A DNA stretch of 64,000 bases from Glandiceps talaboti. Lineage: Eukaryota > Hemichordata > Enteropneusta > Spengelidae. Position numbers and translations under genes: made by a program. Where the stretch lies: assembly GCF_964340395.1 (NCBI RefSeq), contig NC_135558.1:9778501-9842500 (forward strand), in the 5' to 3' direction. The notes under the pieces were generated by a model. That model did no database searches. It saw only the letters and a program-made list of their open reading frames with translations, and had not been told where the DNA came from. Positions 36,661 through 49,915 of this stretch are shown one piece after another. The stretch's first letter is position 1; each line of letters opens with the position of its first letter.

Positions 36661-38529
36661 AACTACTGAGTTTTAATGAATGTGATGAGGTTAAGAGCTT
36701 CAAGGTCAAATGTCATATGTCAAAATCATGCTATTTCTTGCCTACCAGAGACTCACCATGATAAAGAAGTGTAGCGAACTTTTCACAACTTATAAGAAAG
36801 TAAAACGTCATTAATTCCATAGACGTGCTTTTCCTTTTCCTTGCCAAGTGTGCCCAAATTGCAGCCCCTTTTTGTGTGGTTGAAAGTTCCAAATTTGGAC
36901 AATATTTCTAAGCATCATAGCCATGAGATGGAATTGGGTATTAGGACTGCTCACCTTTAGTTTGGCCTTTAAAATAAAATACCTTTTCTTTGCCAGTCAC
37001 AGATGCCACATGTCTGAAAGATTAGTGTGGCTTTTGTTGTAATAACAAAGTTCAGATGGTTTTTAGTCATACAATGCTAAATTCTACCAAATCCTCAAGG
37101 GACCCTGTCTGTTACAAAACTTGTGTGCCCAAAATCACCAAAAATTAAACCTTTTATACATAGTATAGTAAAACGTTATATTTGTGATTCCAACCAAAAG
37201 AACCATGCATGTTTATAGATGTTCTTTAAAAAAATTTGCTAAAATGCTATTTTTGAGGAATAGAAATGACCCGACATTTTAGAGGCGTTTGATGAATGGG
37301 GTAATAAACAGACTGCCATCCTGCATGCATAGAACTCCAACAATATGGCGTCGTAAAGAAAACCCAAGAAAGGGAATGTTTTCTGCTTTGACTGTCTGGG
37401 GTCAAAGGTCACCAGATCCAAGCATAAACATCTGTCTTAGCTTTGACTATATACAATATGTGTAGTTTTGGCAATATTTTAGCTTATTATAGCATGATAA
37501 ATGGATTGTTTCCACTGCATACAAGTAGTTGTATACTTCCAACATTTTCAATTTAGGGTTTCATTATTTGAGGTGAATTGGTTGCCTTCCTTCTCATTTC
37601 CTGCACAAAGACTTGTTGGTTGTCAAGTCAAAAGAATTAATTAACCATACCCCCTTGCCATGTGTTGAAGATTAGGTACCAGGACGAACGTATTTGTAGC
37701 AATTTGTCACATATTATTTGTCAATCAACACAAACAATTATGGTGTAGCTAGCTTGAGCAATTTTGAAAGGTTCGCAGATAGACTCGGACACAGCAGTCA
37801 TTCATCCCCCGCCTACAGGCATTCGAATCAGGACCTAGGAGAACAAAAATATTGTAAGTTGTACTTTTGTATGAAATATAGTAAGAGTATGTACAACTTT
37901 CCTTGACTGTACGTGCAACACTTCTTCAGTAATGTTACTTGCTTTGGCATACAATTGCACAAACAGGTAAGTGCATGCACAGCTGGCTAAAGCACGGTAA
38001 AATATTTCATGACATCATGACGTATGCATTGTGCAGACATCTTTTGTGTTTATGTACTGATCGAACTACGGTCCAACCAATGCTAAAATTCACTAAATGG
38101 AAAAAAAACTGTGGCAGCTAGCATGAATGCATACCAGAAGCAAGTTTGTCCCCAAAGTTACTGTTGTATGCACAGACAAAGAGTACATAACCTTACAATA
38201 TTTATCTAAATTTGTTTGCTTTGTACATCCTGACTCAAATGCCTGTTCCGTCTCCCCCCTGAGGCAGACTTCAACCATCTACAGAGTTATTCTAAAAATA
38301 GCAACAACAACAACAAAAACCAACCGTTTCAAATGAATAGCAGAATATATGAGGCAAGGAAGTTGTTTCAGTTTATTAAGTCAGGCAGAAAAATTGGATT
38401 TATCGGCCAGAACTGAAATATCTTCACACACACAAACAAAGGATGAATAAGCGTACTAAGAATGTCATTCCATAGAACACTCGCTCTACAAATTGGTTCA
38501 CAAAGGCAAATCATGCTGAGATACCTTAT
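36661..38529. other. No gene seen; two DR1-like sites
   Basis: Moderately AT-rich. AGGTCAAATGTCA at 36703-36715 and GGGTCAAAGGTCA at 37399-37411 are direct repeats of a nuclear-receptor half-site with 1-bp spacing. Short frames (60-86 codons) have no recognisable domain. Confidence 0.4.
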
Positions 38530-38870
38530 TTTTTCAAAATTGCTGGAGATCACTTGTTGGTGTTTATACTGATCCAAAATTGATTATTTACATGATATAG
38601 TATATCCTATATATTGTATTATATAGTTTATAGGCTAGCGTTCCAAAACTTTGTCTGTTGTGTACCTTTTGTTGACGTTCAGGAAACATCATCACATGAT
38701 AACAGGTGGAGAAATCAGGCAGAATTTTGGAGATTTCTGATTGTTAACTGTACCTTTAAAGGTGAACATCATAAGATTGACTGTGTAGGTGTTTTAAACT
38801 GATCAAAAATTGTTGTTTTACGTGATGTTGTGTGTATATTTTGTGTGTTTAATAGCTAGTGTGAGATGTA
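38530..38870. repeat. Possible old duplication of about 226 bp
   Basis: actgatccaaaattgattat near 38570 and aactgatcaaaaattgttgt near 38798, each followed by ttacrtgat and later by a gctagcg/gctagtg, suggest two diverged copies. Confidence 0.35.
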
Positions 38871-39589
38871 CACCTTGGCATGTTATTGTGCAGTCATTCA
38901 GTTTAAACGTGGAAGTACTTAGCTTTGTGGTACAGCCAAAAGCCACTTTAATAAAGTCACATAAAAAAAACACACACCATATTGTTCCAGAATCAAATGG
39001 CACCACTTTGTCTTGTGAAAATCCAATTACTTCTGCTAGCATGGCTCTCTAAAGAAACATGGCAATGTGGCTATTTTGTAACGAAAATTGACAAAAGCCT
39101 CGCGCTGTGTTTGTTTGTTTAGCTTCAGTTTTCCCCCTGTCAGGTCATTGATAGAAAGTTGAAACATATGTCTGGGTTTGTTATTGTACTCTGAAATTAT
39201 CCGTACTCTCTTTCATACACTCAGTGCTTTAACTTATATGGGTATCGACGAGAATTGAATAGCGTTGTTCAGATACCCTTTGTCTCATCACTTGTTTTGT
39301 CGCAATCATTCACTTACTGTTTTTTGTTATGACAGAAAAACTGTATTATCCGTTGAAATTTGTCATTGTTACTGGTAGCCTGCATGAGTAATAGTTATCG
39401 GTGTATAGGTTGTGAGTAGAGTATCCTTGACAGATGGACTAAATGTACTGCCCCTGGTAACCGATCACTTTCCGATTTCATGTTTTTACCTGTTGCAATT
39501 GTAAGTTCAATGTTTGCAATTGAACAATTGATTAAAAGTACTGATTCTAAGTGACTTTGCATCAAAATTGTCATTTTCCAGAGACTATA
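38871..39589. other. No gene seen
   Basis: Frames at 38810-39052 and 39395-39601 are unrecognised. Confidence 0.4.
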
Positions 39590-39862
39590 TATGTACATCA
39601 AACTTGTAACTTTTCTGATACGTCCGTTCCAACTTGTAATTTTCCTGAAAAACTAATTCTCCTTAGACTTTTTGAGTCAAAATTATGATTTTTCCAGCAA
39701 GTTTGCATCAAACATATCACTTTTTTGAAACTTTTTGAAATAAAATTGTAATTATCCAGCCAGTTTTTGTCAAACATGTCACTTCTCTGAGACTTTGCAT
39801 CAACAAAAAGTGTAATTTTCATGAGATTTGTGTCGAACGTGTAATTTTTATTAAAGTATCTA
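39590..39862. repeat. Degenerate repeat of about 55-65 bp
   Basis: catcaaacttgtaacttttc, then ctgagactttgcatcaa and gtaattttc recurs about five times. Confidence 0.7.
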
Positions 39863-39979
39863 AAATTTCAACCTTTAAATGTTCCTAATTTCAGCAGACC
39901 ATTTGTCAAAAACTTACAAAAAAACATTAAATTTGTTTTTAGATCAAATTTATCTTTTTAAATTCTTTCTGCTTGTCAA
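39863..39979. other. Spacer
   Basis: AT-rich. Confidence 0.4.
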
Positions 39980-41145
39980 CACTCTGAATACCTCCATATT
40001 ATGAACAGATGTACAGTTCAATGCTCTGAATACCTCCATATTATGAACAGTTTACAGCTCAATGCTCTGAATATCTCCATATTATGAACAGTGTACAGTT
40101 CAATGCTCTGAATACCTCCATATTATGAACAGTGTACAGTTCAATGCTCTGAACACCTCCATATTATGAACAGTGTACAGTTCAATGCTCTGAATACATG
40201 TACCTCCATATTGTGAAGTGTACAGTTCAATGCTCTGAATACCTCCATATTATGTGTATCTGTGAACATCTCCATATTATGAACAGTGTACAGTTCAATG
40301 CTCTGAATACCTCCATATTATGAACAGTGTACAGTTCAATGCCCTGAATATCTCCATATTATGAACAGTTTACAGCTCAATGCCCTGAATATCTCCATAT
40401 TATGAACAGTGTACAGTTCAATGCTCTGAATACCTCCATATTATGAACAGTGTACAGTTCAATGCTCTGAATACCTCCATATTATGAACAGTGTACAGCT
40501 CAATGCCCTGAATACCTCCATATTATGAACAGTGTACAGTTCAATGCTCTGAATACCTCCATATTATGAACAGTGTACAGTTCAATGCCCTGAATATCTC
40601 CATATTATGAAATGTACAGTTCAATGCCCTGAATACCTCCATATTATGAACAGTGTACAGTTCAATGCCCTGAATACCTCCATATTATGAACAGTGTACA
40701 GTTCAATGCCCTGAATACCTCCATATTATGAACAGTGTACAGTTCAATGCCCTGAATACCTCCATATTATGAACACCGTACAGTTCAATGCTCTGAATAT
40801 CTCCATATTATGAACAGTTTACAGCTCAATGCTCTGAATACCGCCATATTATGAAATGTACAGTTCAATGCTCTGAATACCTCCATATTATGAACAGTGT
40901 ACAGTTCAATGCTCTGAATATCTCCATATTATGAACAGTGTACAGTTCAATACTCTGAATATCTCCATATTATGAACAGTGTACAGTTCAATGCTCTGAA
41001 CACCTCCATATTATGAAATGTACAGTTCAATGCTCTGAATACCTCCATATTATGAACAGTATACAGTTCAGAGCTCTGAATATCTCCACATTATAAAGTG
41101 TATCTGTGAACATCTCTATATTATGAACAGTGTACAGTTCAGCGC
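39980..41145. repeat. 41-bp minisatellite, about 28 copies
   Basis: caatgctctgaatacctcca followed by tattatgaacagtgtacagt+t. Variants are gctctg/gccctg, tacctcc/tatctcc, and a shortened form gaaatgtacag that lacks about 6 bp. Two odd units carry gtgtatctgtgaacatct, near 40255 and 41099. Confidence 0.97.
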
Positions 41146-41252
41146 CTCTATATACAACATGTAATTCCCCATTCAGAGAAAATGTAGCAAGCATGTTTGC
41201 TATCTTTAAAACATGCAGTTTCTACATGGTTTCTACATGGTAAGGTAGTTAT
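41146..41252. other. Spacer
   Basis: tttctacatgg is duplicated near 41219-41240. Confidence 0.4.
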
Positions 41253-41464
41253 GTTTTCCATTGTTTTCCAAATGGTCTCTGTGTTATTGGTTTCTTCTCA
41301 TCAGATGTACAGCCATTACAGATTGGAAGAACAGTTTTATATTGTCTTTTTAAATTGATGTCAGTTTCCGGATCCACTATTTCTGGCAAGATTTCACAAT
41401 TGTTGCAATTTTATTATTTTTTTCTTGAATACGTAAAAAAAAAGTTAGGGTCGGCAGTGAAAAC
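41253..41464 (+). mobile_element. Dispersed element B, copy 2
   Basis: Homologous to 23915-24125 in the same orientation, from ttttccattgttttccaaat to ggtcggcagtgaaaa. Both copies end in an A-run followed by gttaggg/gtttagg and ggcagtgaaaa. Confidence 0.8.
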
Positions 41465-41921
41465 AAAATCAAAGAAGTGGTGAATACATTTTTAGTTGAA
41501 AGTGCAGTTGACTGATTCATACACATGTGACCTTGAAGTCCTACTGTATGATAACCTTAGGGTGAAATCGTTAGTACAATGTAGGAGAAAAATTGTGCAG
41601 ATTGAGAGGGGTACCATTTTAGTTCTCACACAACAAAAATTATTTTACTTTGAATGGAATCTGTTTTTATTCCCCAAAATAGAAATATTTCTATGAAAGA
41701 AAGTCATCACATCAAGAAATGGAAGAACTTTCACTATATAGTATAAAATGCTTGGCTCTATTAAAAGTACATGTTGCAAACGAGGGCTTTGTATTCATAG
41801 TATTACTACAGTACTACTAGTATCACTACCCTAGAAGACAGAGGGCTGGGTGTGGCTCTTTTTTTTCATGAATTTTATTTAAGTATTGTATAATTTGATA
41901 AGTCCACGTAGGACACCTTAA
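41465..41921. other. No gene seen
   Basis: A 66-codon plus-strand frame at 41496-41696 is unrecognised. Confidence 0.4.
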
Positions 41922-42077
41922 TACATAACAACAACACATAGCATAACATAACAACACATAACATAACATAACCACACATAACATAACAACACATAATATA
42001 ACATAACATAACAACACATAACAACACATAACATAACAACCCATAACATAACATAACATAACATAACATAACATAAC
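41922..42077. repeat. (CATAA)n microsatellite with CAACA variants
   Basis: Pentamers cataa interspersed with caaca and ccaca. Confidence 0.97.
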
Positions 42078-42623
42078 TACATACTGATTTAAAATTGATT
42101 TTGCTGTCTGAAATAATTTTTAATTTTGGTCAGTTAAGTTGGAGGGGAGGGATCCGAGGACTATACTAAAAGAATTGAGTTTTTGTTATCTTACATTGAA
42201 CTTTTGATCTTGTCATTTAACAGGTAAACTGTATAGGAACTTTAAAACAAAACTTCCCTTTCTCCAAGTGAGCTTTGGTATCATCATGCTAAAAAGTCAA
42301 ATTCATTTTGGGTAGCAGTTTTACACAGTGATCGCAATATGATATGTCATGTTTGTCAACAAATAGAAAACTTCAGCCGGGCATGCGTATTGGACGACCT
42401 CTGAACAGTCCCTTTGTATTTACAACCAATGATGACTCACTTGCGAATGCAGTTCCTCATGAAATTTACCATTCTTTCTTTTTTTTTTGGAAGAAATTCG
42501 CGAATACAAGGAAATAACGTTGAATGTAAAAAGGTAGGTAAATAAAATGAATTATTTAGCAGGAATTTAGAAGAAGCGTATTACAATAGTTCTATGACAT
42601 TGATGGTAGAAACCATGTTTATG
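42078..42623. other. No gene seen
   Basis: AT-rich with no feature recognised. Confidence 0.4.
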
Positions 42624-42840
42624 TTAGGGGGTCTATTCCTATCCCAAACCTAACCAATAACTCCCTAGCTTCAGTAGAATTATGAATATTTTGTAGTCAG
42701 TCCCCATTTATTCAGTCTCATCAAAATTTTGCCTAGGGGGTCTCTTCCTATCCTAAACCGAACCAGTAACTCCCTAGCTTCAGTGAAATTATGGATATTT
42801 TGTAGTCCGTCCATAGCTCTTCAGTCTCATCAATATTTTT
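42624..42840. repeat. Direct duplication of about 108 bp
   Basis: agggggtctattcctatccc, then actccctagcttcagt, then gatattttgtagtc and ttcagtctcatcaa occurs twice with about a dozen differences. Confidence 0.92.
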
Positions 42841-43329
42841 ACTTTTCAATATATAAATGTCAAATGCCTTAAATATCATTTTACAATAATTTTCACAATT
42901 AATGTTATTTTATCATTAAAGGTGTGAAATATTAGGAGGACGTTGTTACCGGTACATGTCAAACTTTTATGATATCTGTTCATTCATGTTTTGAACAATG
43001 TTGACAACATTAGTGAATTTTATTTTAGATATGTTAATTACTATTTTATGGGCACACTTATCTAGTACATTCAAACTCTGTATTGTGAATAGAGAAATGA
43101 TCATTGTTGATATCAGCCTGTATATGTGTTGATCAACTCCTGTGCGATAATTTTAGATCTGTCAAAGCGGTCAGACCAGCAACATTTTTGTTGGCTATAC
43201 TATCACACAACAACTTAGAGGCCAAAATGTTGTCTTTGTGTTAATTTTGTGAAAGGATGTTCCTATATCTATTTCATCGTATCAGGTCCATTGTTTACAG
43301 CGTATCTTTATACAAATATGACATGGCTA
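42841..43329. other. No gene seen
   Basis: AT-rich. Confidence 0.4.
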
Positions 43330-44098
43330 TCAATGTTTAGTGTCTCGTAAATGTTTCATGTATTTTATCTTATTTTTTGGAAGGTTCATTACACTTGTTT
43401 ATTGTAGTTTTTCTAATAAATTTCTTTGACTTCTGTTTTCATTTGCTTATCCAAAGTTCTGTATTCTCATTGTTTCCTGTATTTTATCATTTTGAAGGTC
43501 ATATTGCACTTATATATTGTGATCTTTTTAATTACTTTCTTTGACTTCTGTTTTTATTTGCCATAATCCAAAGTTTTTTGTTCTCGTAAACATTTCCAGT
43601 GTTTTAACTGTTTCAAAGGGTACATTACACTTATAGATAGTGGTTCTTTAATGAATTTATTTGACATTTATTTCACTTTGCTTACAGGAAGTTTGTGTTC
43701 TTTTTTTTTAATCAATTCATTATCATATATTGTGATTTTAAGTTCATTTCTTTGACTTATCTTTCATTTGTTTTAATATCTGAAGTTTTGTGTTCTCATA
43801 AAAAATTTGAATATTTTTGATATTTCATCTTTTTGTCAGAATGAGATGTTTCACTGTTTCACATTTACATTATCATATATTGTGATTTTTTTATTTTATT
43901 TTAATTTCTTCACCCTCTGTTTTCATTTGCATTATCCAAAGTTTTGAGTTCTTGTAAACATTTCTTATATTTTATCGTACTTGAACATATATTTCATCTT
44001 TCTTCCAAACGGGAACATTGTACTTTTCCATCATCATACAAATTGTGGTTTTTTAATTTCTCCAACTTCTGTTTTTATTGCTTTTTTTTTTTTGCATT
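43330..44098. repeat. Degenerate repeat, spacing about 92-157 bp
   Basis: tctttgacttctgttttcat, then ttgcttatccaaagttctg, then gtattttatc and cattacacttatatattgtg recurs about six times. Anchor tttgacttctgtttt-like segments fall near 43425, 43543, 43660, 43752, 43909 and 44060. Confidence 0.8.
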
Positions 44099-44480
44099 TC
44101 ATTTGGCTATCTTCTATACAGTAGAGTGACTATGAATAGGTCTCCAGTATGCCAACTGTCTCGTTCCAATTTGTTACCATAGTTCTTTAGATGAGTTTGT
44201 AAAACGTCCAAAGAATTGAACTCATTAATTAGGTATAAATGGCAGGTGTGTTGATTGAAAACTAAAGGCTTGATGTTAAGCATGAATGCTTGTAGATAAT
44301 ATCAGCCGATGAGAAAATGATTGACTGTAGACGACTTGACTGTTTGCATGAGTGCTCTCAATGAGCATCAATAACCGGGGTTTAATTTGGAAATCTCCTT
44401 AGTCCGTTCCATTACCATGGACGGACATAGACAGTGTCCTCGCTCACCGCCTCACTTTATTTCTTTTCTCTTCTTTTTGT
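44099..44480. promoter_or_regulatory. Low-repeat island, candidate conserved non-coding element
   Basis: Contains aactcattaattaggtataa, tgcatgagtgctctcaatga, ataaccggggtttaatttgg and ccgttccattaccatggacg. No open frame. Complexity and homeodomain-like motifs suggest a regulatory element, as inference. Confidence 0.3.
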
Positions 44481-45018
44481 TCACACACTGAATCTTTACA
44501 ATGCACGGGCATGTTGTTAAAACTGAGTGTATGTTGTATTGGATTGTTTTCACCACTGAATGAGGTCCCACAGACCTACTAGTATATCCTCCCCGTAAAG
44601 GTTCTTTTAGAGTATTGCGCACAGAAAAGCTCTCATATTTGATAATAAATCATTTTCAGCACAGTTATGGTGGCATCGATATATCATGTAATGTGATGAT
44701 GCTGTGTGAGTAGGGTACAATATCTTGGAAGTCAAACTGTTTTATTATTGTGGTCAGATGTCTTTGTACAACACAATATACATGTAGTGCATAGCCCCTC
44801 TTTTTATCATACGTGGCAGTACTGAGTGAAGACCACATTTATGTGTGAGTGGGGGATGGGTGGTTAGAAGGGGTTGACAATCAGATAAATGGTATATGTC
44901 ATAGTATGTATTATAAGGATATCATACAAAATAGGTTATTTGCATGCTGGGGATGAGGTGCCAGCAAAGGGGGAGGGGTACCTTGTATTTGTAATGTTAC
45001 AAATAGCATTATATGAAA
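44481..45018. other. No gene seen
   Basis: AT-rich with no feature recognised. Confidence 0.4.
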
Positions 45019-45113
45019 GATCCTGTGTGTGTGTGTGTGTGTTGTGCATGTGTATGTATGAGTGTCCCTCTGCATGTCTGACACTGATATGAGTATATGT
45101 GTCTGTATACATT

Positions 45114-45182
<69 letters not shown>

Positions 45183-45205
45183 CATATGTGCATGTGTGTG
45201 TGACA
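45019..45205. repeat. (TG)n microsatellite
   Basis: Short TG run at 45023-45042, then a long pure tract at about 45114-45179. Confidence 0.97.
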
Positions 45206-46344
45206 CTTTGTGAGTATGGGAGAGACCTGGGGTATATTCATAATAAATTAATCCAGGTAGGAATCCTAACTAAACATTGGAAAGGTTTAGAACCTCACCT
45301 ATAGCAGAGGGGATAATTTGTAAAATATATGTACAGTTTCTTATAATAATCATGTGAGTAATTTTGAAAGACAATTTTTAGTAAAATACCTGTATGGTCA
45401 AGCTCACAAACTAGTTAGATTTGACCAAATGAACACCCCTGATAAAAACAGTATTTAGAAACCCAGGTGAAATATTGATTTGAGGAAATCAGATGGACTG
45501 TTTTCTAAGTTAACACTATACCCTTGAAGAACCCTGCTATTTTGTATACTTGCCTGTTTAAAAAACGTGCCAGTGTCAGGCAAAGTAGAAAATATGTGAG
45601 ACTCATAAACCAGTCATTCATATAAAATACATGAGATATTACAACCTAATAGTACTCATGTAATATAGTAAATTATTATCTGACCTTCAATATTTTAAAT
45701 ATTTGTAGCAATATTAGACAGTGAATACGTTTGTGAAATCATACCGGTTTGTTTTAACGTACGACACTTTACTGCCTCAACAAGTAACCTTGCAATTCGG
45801 TCATTAATTTTTGAATAATCGGTAAAATTTTACAAAAAAAGTAGACATGTTTTATTGAGCTACTTGTGGGTTTTGTCTGTTTCGTGTGTACAAAGTGAGA
45901 AATGTTCAGTACCATACATTTTCAAAATAGACGCAAAAATTAACAACGAATGTGTATGAAATTTGTAGAATTTATTGTGTATATATAGAGCTAGATGGGG
46001 ATATCTGTATATCTCTATTTTCCCTAGCTTTAATAGAATCGCTGTTGATTCATAATTTTGAGCTTATAAATACCATTTTTTGACACTGGAAAATAGTTGA
46101 TGATCATGAAAAAAAGGGAATTATAACCTCATTTTTCCTACTTTTCAAAAGCGTGCATTACCATAGAAAGTATAGATATTTTAAATGTTGTCTTCAGTCT
46201 GAATAAATTCTAAACCTAAAAATGCTGAAATTTTCAGTTAACTTCACTAATTGTGATAAATGAATTCAGTGATACTGTCAACAAAAACACAGTCGTCAGG
46301 TTTTCAGTTTTCATTGTTTATTTAGAAAGAAAACTCTGAAAAAA
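45206..46344. other. No gene seen
   Basis: AT-rich. Confidence 0.4.
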
Positions 46345-46410
46345 TAACTTGAGACATGTGCATCGATCTCAAGCTTATAACTTGAGACATGTGCATCGAT
46401 CTCAAGCTTA
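46345..46410. repeat. Exact 33-bp tandem duplication with palindromic arms
   Basis: taacttgagacatgtgcatc then gatctcaagctta is present twice without a difference. Each copy holds cttgaga facing tctcaag, so each can form a stem of 7 bp. Confidence 0.95.
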
Positions 46411-49025
46411 AGATTTTTAGAAAAATCTCTAATTCCATATCACTGTAAACCCAAATTTCTTATATAAGTCTAAGTTTTCCTTATTTGAAGAAAAAAAACA
46501 CGTTAAAATATACCTTTCAACCTCTGCTCTAACTTGGATATCATTATTTTTTCAATCAGACAACCAGCAATATATTCACTGAAAATTGTTAAAATATCAA
46601 TAATTAGATATTGTATATGTCACTTTGAGGTCTGTTTTATAGATGGTATAGTTAAAGTTGCAATTGTGATTCATCTGGGGTGCTGATTTTAGGGTATGGA
46701 CCCAAAAAGTAATTTGATTGGATTTATTGTTCCATACTCTGTATACAGCTACACAAAGATGTTTAAGCCGAGTCGGTCATCGTTTGTCTGTGTTGGTTCT
46801 CGGCCTTGACAACCAAGAAAGAGTTCCAGAACTGCCAAAACTATTTACCAGCAGGTGATTGAATACTGTTCATTGTATACAATATTACAAGTAAATCATT
46901 AGATCTAACAAAACAGTTTCAAAAAATATTCCAGTTGCAGCTAGTGCAGCTTTAATAAAAACCTTTCTAACAATGCTATACATTAACGCAATACACCAGA
47001 CTCAAAATGGGCAAAATCTAGTCTTTCAAAAAAAAAAACTAATTTTCAGTGACAAAAGCAAATCGTAATGTACTTTAAAGGGGCAACTTGGACAGGGTAT
47101 TATTGTGAAGTTTGATAAATATTGATTTATACATGCTGTTTCAATAACAATAGAATAATCATCTTGAATGCCCCCAAAAAGTAAAAAAAAAAACATCCTT
47201 TTTTGTGTTCCCATTTAAATATTTTTGCCCGACAGATTAACAAAATTCACTACTTCATAGTTCTAACATAATTTTTCTGAAAAAAAATTGTTTAATCCCA
47301 TGTCTCCAACTTGCTTTCCTATTTATTTTTATGTCACTCCTTTAATCATTCTTGCCCCGGCAGATTTTACATACTCACAATTGCACAGCCGGAACATATT
47401 TACAGAAAAAATCAGATTTCCTCCAAAAAATATATTTGTAACGACCATAAAAAATAATAACGGCATCAATCTATAGTGTTATCAGCCAGACATGTTGGTT
47501 CAAGTTATTAGTATCTCACTATTTTTGCACTGACCCAGAACAATTTGCCAATTTGATGGAGAATTTTATTTCAGACCATCTGGTCGGCCATATTACGATA
47601 TTTTTATTTCATGTCAGAAAGACAGATTTTCTATGTTTTTACTGTGATTGATAATCAAGCCTGTAAAATAAATGGATTGCTTTGGACTACAAGTAAATCA
47701 AAGCAAAGAAATGTCACCATGGCAGCAACCAACTATCAGTAAAAATAAATTTGATATATTCAAAAATATTTTCTCTGTAAATTTTCAGGAAAATTATTCC
47801 ACAGGAGGCAGTTTAGAACGTAAACTACAGTTTTTGGTTTTTCTGTGACATATTCCTGGAGCGTGTATAACTCAGATATCAAAATATCATCCATGACTGT
47901 ATGTACAGTATATAGGAAGTTGAACCCGTTTATTTGTAAAAATTACAACTTTCCCTTCAAAATTATCTCTGGCAGAATGTAAATTAAAAAAACTACCTTA
48001 CGCCTAATCGTACATTAGGAATGAAAACAGTTACACATTTATTTGTTCATTTATTTACCATTTATTTGTACTTTCATTTATGCAGTTCTTTTAGATATTT
48101 ATTTTATTTATTTTATTTACAAATCTTGGAGAAATATCCCCTTTTGCAGGCTCTAAAAACAGAAAAAAATGAAATACAAAGAAAACCTCATAACTTTCAG
48201 GTCGGATATTCAGGTCATGACAACGATCATTAACCCTGCAATATTAAAAAAATGTGAATTCACAACAAAATATTTATGACAATAATTTGATGGTTTTACA
48301 CAAAAAATTTTATCACCAAGCTGAAACTTTTGTTAACCCAAACAACAAAAGACAGTAAGCCTTACAGCCGAAAATATTAATACTGGTAGAAAGAAAAGAA
48401 GGGGACTGAAAAAATAGAAATATATAGGTAGGTGGTGAAATTCAATATCACAAATTTGTCTTTGAAATATGATGTTTACACCGACTCAACTACCATCAAC
48501 TTCTAAAATACGGTATTATTTAACCCAACTCCCTTTTCTCTCTCTCCTATTATCAGCCTTCTTAATATAGCCTACATTTATTCACAAAATACATGTATCA
48601 TTGTACTTAGAGGAGGTGTGAAAGTACCAGTACATTTTGACTTTAGTTTTTTCCCATGCTTTTAAATATCTAAATTTGTTGAAGTTTTTTTGAACATCTC
48701 TTTTAAATTGGAAGTGATGAATGGTATCATTGTAAAGGTCAAAGGTTAAACCAATCTGTCAACTAACCATGTAGAGTACATGACATGTCAGTAGCAGCCA
48801 ATCACAGAGTGGTTTGAAATCAACCAATCACTTTGTTGTTGTCATAGAAATCAATTTGCCATAAAGAAAACACGGAAAAAGTTTTGAAATCCCTGGATGG
48901 CAGCAGCTGACAGAAGTAAGAGTATGAATTAATGTCAGATTGTATACTTTGATATCGTAGCGTAAGACAAAAATTAATATTCATAAAGTATCAAACATTT
49001 CTGAAAGACAACACAATTAAAATTA
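46411..49025. other. Long AT-rich stretch without a supported gene
   Basis: Short frames only. A 22-bp match to 23267-23288 lies inverted at 46931-46952. Two diverged copies of a unit of about 130 bp with tttgccc(g/cg)gcagatt lie at 47190-47430. A DR1-like AGGTCAAAGGTTA lies at 48736-48748. Confidence 0.4.
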
Positions 49026-49401
49026 TGAAACCTGAAACATAGCATTGCATTGTTTGTCGCAACAAAAATCTTACCCACATTGCTACATTTCATGGGCTGA
49101 CTTGACAAAAATCTTAAACATTACTACATTTTATCGTGTGGTGCTACAAAAGTCTTACCCACATTGTTATTGTTTCGCTAAAACTAATATCTCTGTTGGT
49201 AAGATATTTGTCAAGCTAGATGATAAAATGTAGCAAAGTTTATATCAAGTAAGATTTTTGTTGAGCCAGATGATAAAATGTAGCACTACTGGTAAGATCT
49301 TTGTCTAGCCAGATGATAAAATGTAGCACTACTGGTAAGATCTTTGTCTAGCCAGATGATAAAATTTTGTTGCAGAGCCAGAAATTCTGCTTCAGGTTTC
49401 A
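49026..49401. mobile_element. Foldback element C, copy 1
   Basis: Perfect 11-bp ends tgaaacctgaa (49026-49036) and ttcaggtttca (49391-49401). Inside, the left half repeats caacaaaaatcttacccaca+ttgctac three times. The right half repeats the inverse gataaaatgtagcactactg+gtaagat three to four times, so the whole element folds into a long branched hairpin. No coding capacity. Its core is shared with 58659-58971. Confidence 0.8.
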
Positions 49402-49506
49402 CGGATTGAAGGTACATGTACACGCAATATGATGAAACACAACAACTTTACTACTATCAAAACACATTAATTATGCATATTGAATTTGGTGTGGGTTGGT
49501 TTTAAA
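49402..49506. other. Spacer
   Basis: AT-rich. Confidence 0.4.
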
Positions 49507-49738
49507 CTCGATATAAATATACCATACTTAAACCAAACATGAAACATTTAAATTAATGTGGCACACTTCAACCCCAATGGGAAACACTTCACCCAAACAT
49601 GAAACACTTAACTCAATATAAACATACTTAAAACCAAACATGAAACACTTAAATTAATGTGGCACACTTCAACCCCAATGTGAAACACTTCAACCAAACT
49701 TGAAACACTTAACTCAACATAAACATACTTAAAACATG
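49507..49738. repeat. 101-bp tandem repeat, 2.3 copies
   Basis: ccaaacatgaaacacttaaa, then ttaatgtggcacacttcaac, then cccaatg(g/t)gaaacacttc recurs at 49533 and 49634, with nested gaaacactt sub-repeats. Confidence 0.93.
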
Positions 49739-49915
49739 TCGAAATCAAGTGAAGAAAGTTTGAATTTCCAAGTGGTTTTGCTCCCAAAGTGGAATTTTTT
49801 GAGAAAACACCAAATGTACCAATATTATAAATGTTTTCAGACATTACCTGTATGACCTCCAGCTGCACTCCCTGAGTAGAGAGAAACGCACACACACGTC
49901 CCATTTGTGACACTT
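49739..49915. other. Spacer; possible 24-nt microexon on the minus strand
   Basis: A minus-strand acceptor-like tctctctactcag precedes 24 nt at 49848-49871 and then gtaatgt. The 24 nt would encode GVQLEVIQ. Splicing is not demonstrated; see findings. Confidence 0.2.

Noticed and set aside
39980-41145. CRISPR-like regular array
   Set aside because: The 41-bp units are contiguous, with no unique spacers between repeats, and the sequence is eukaryotic. The same holds for the 28-, 39- and 73-bp arrays.
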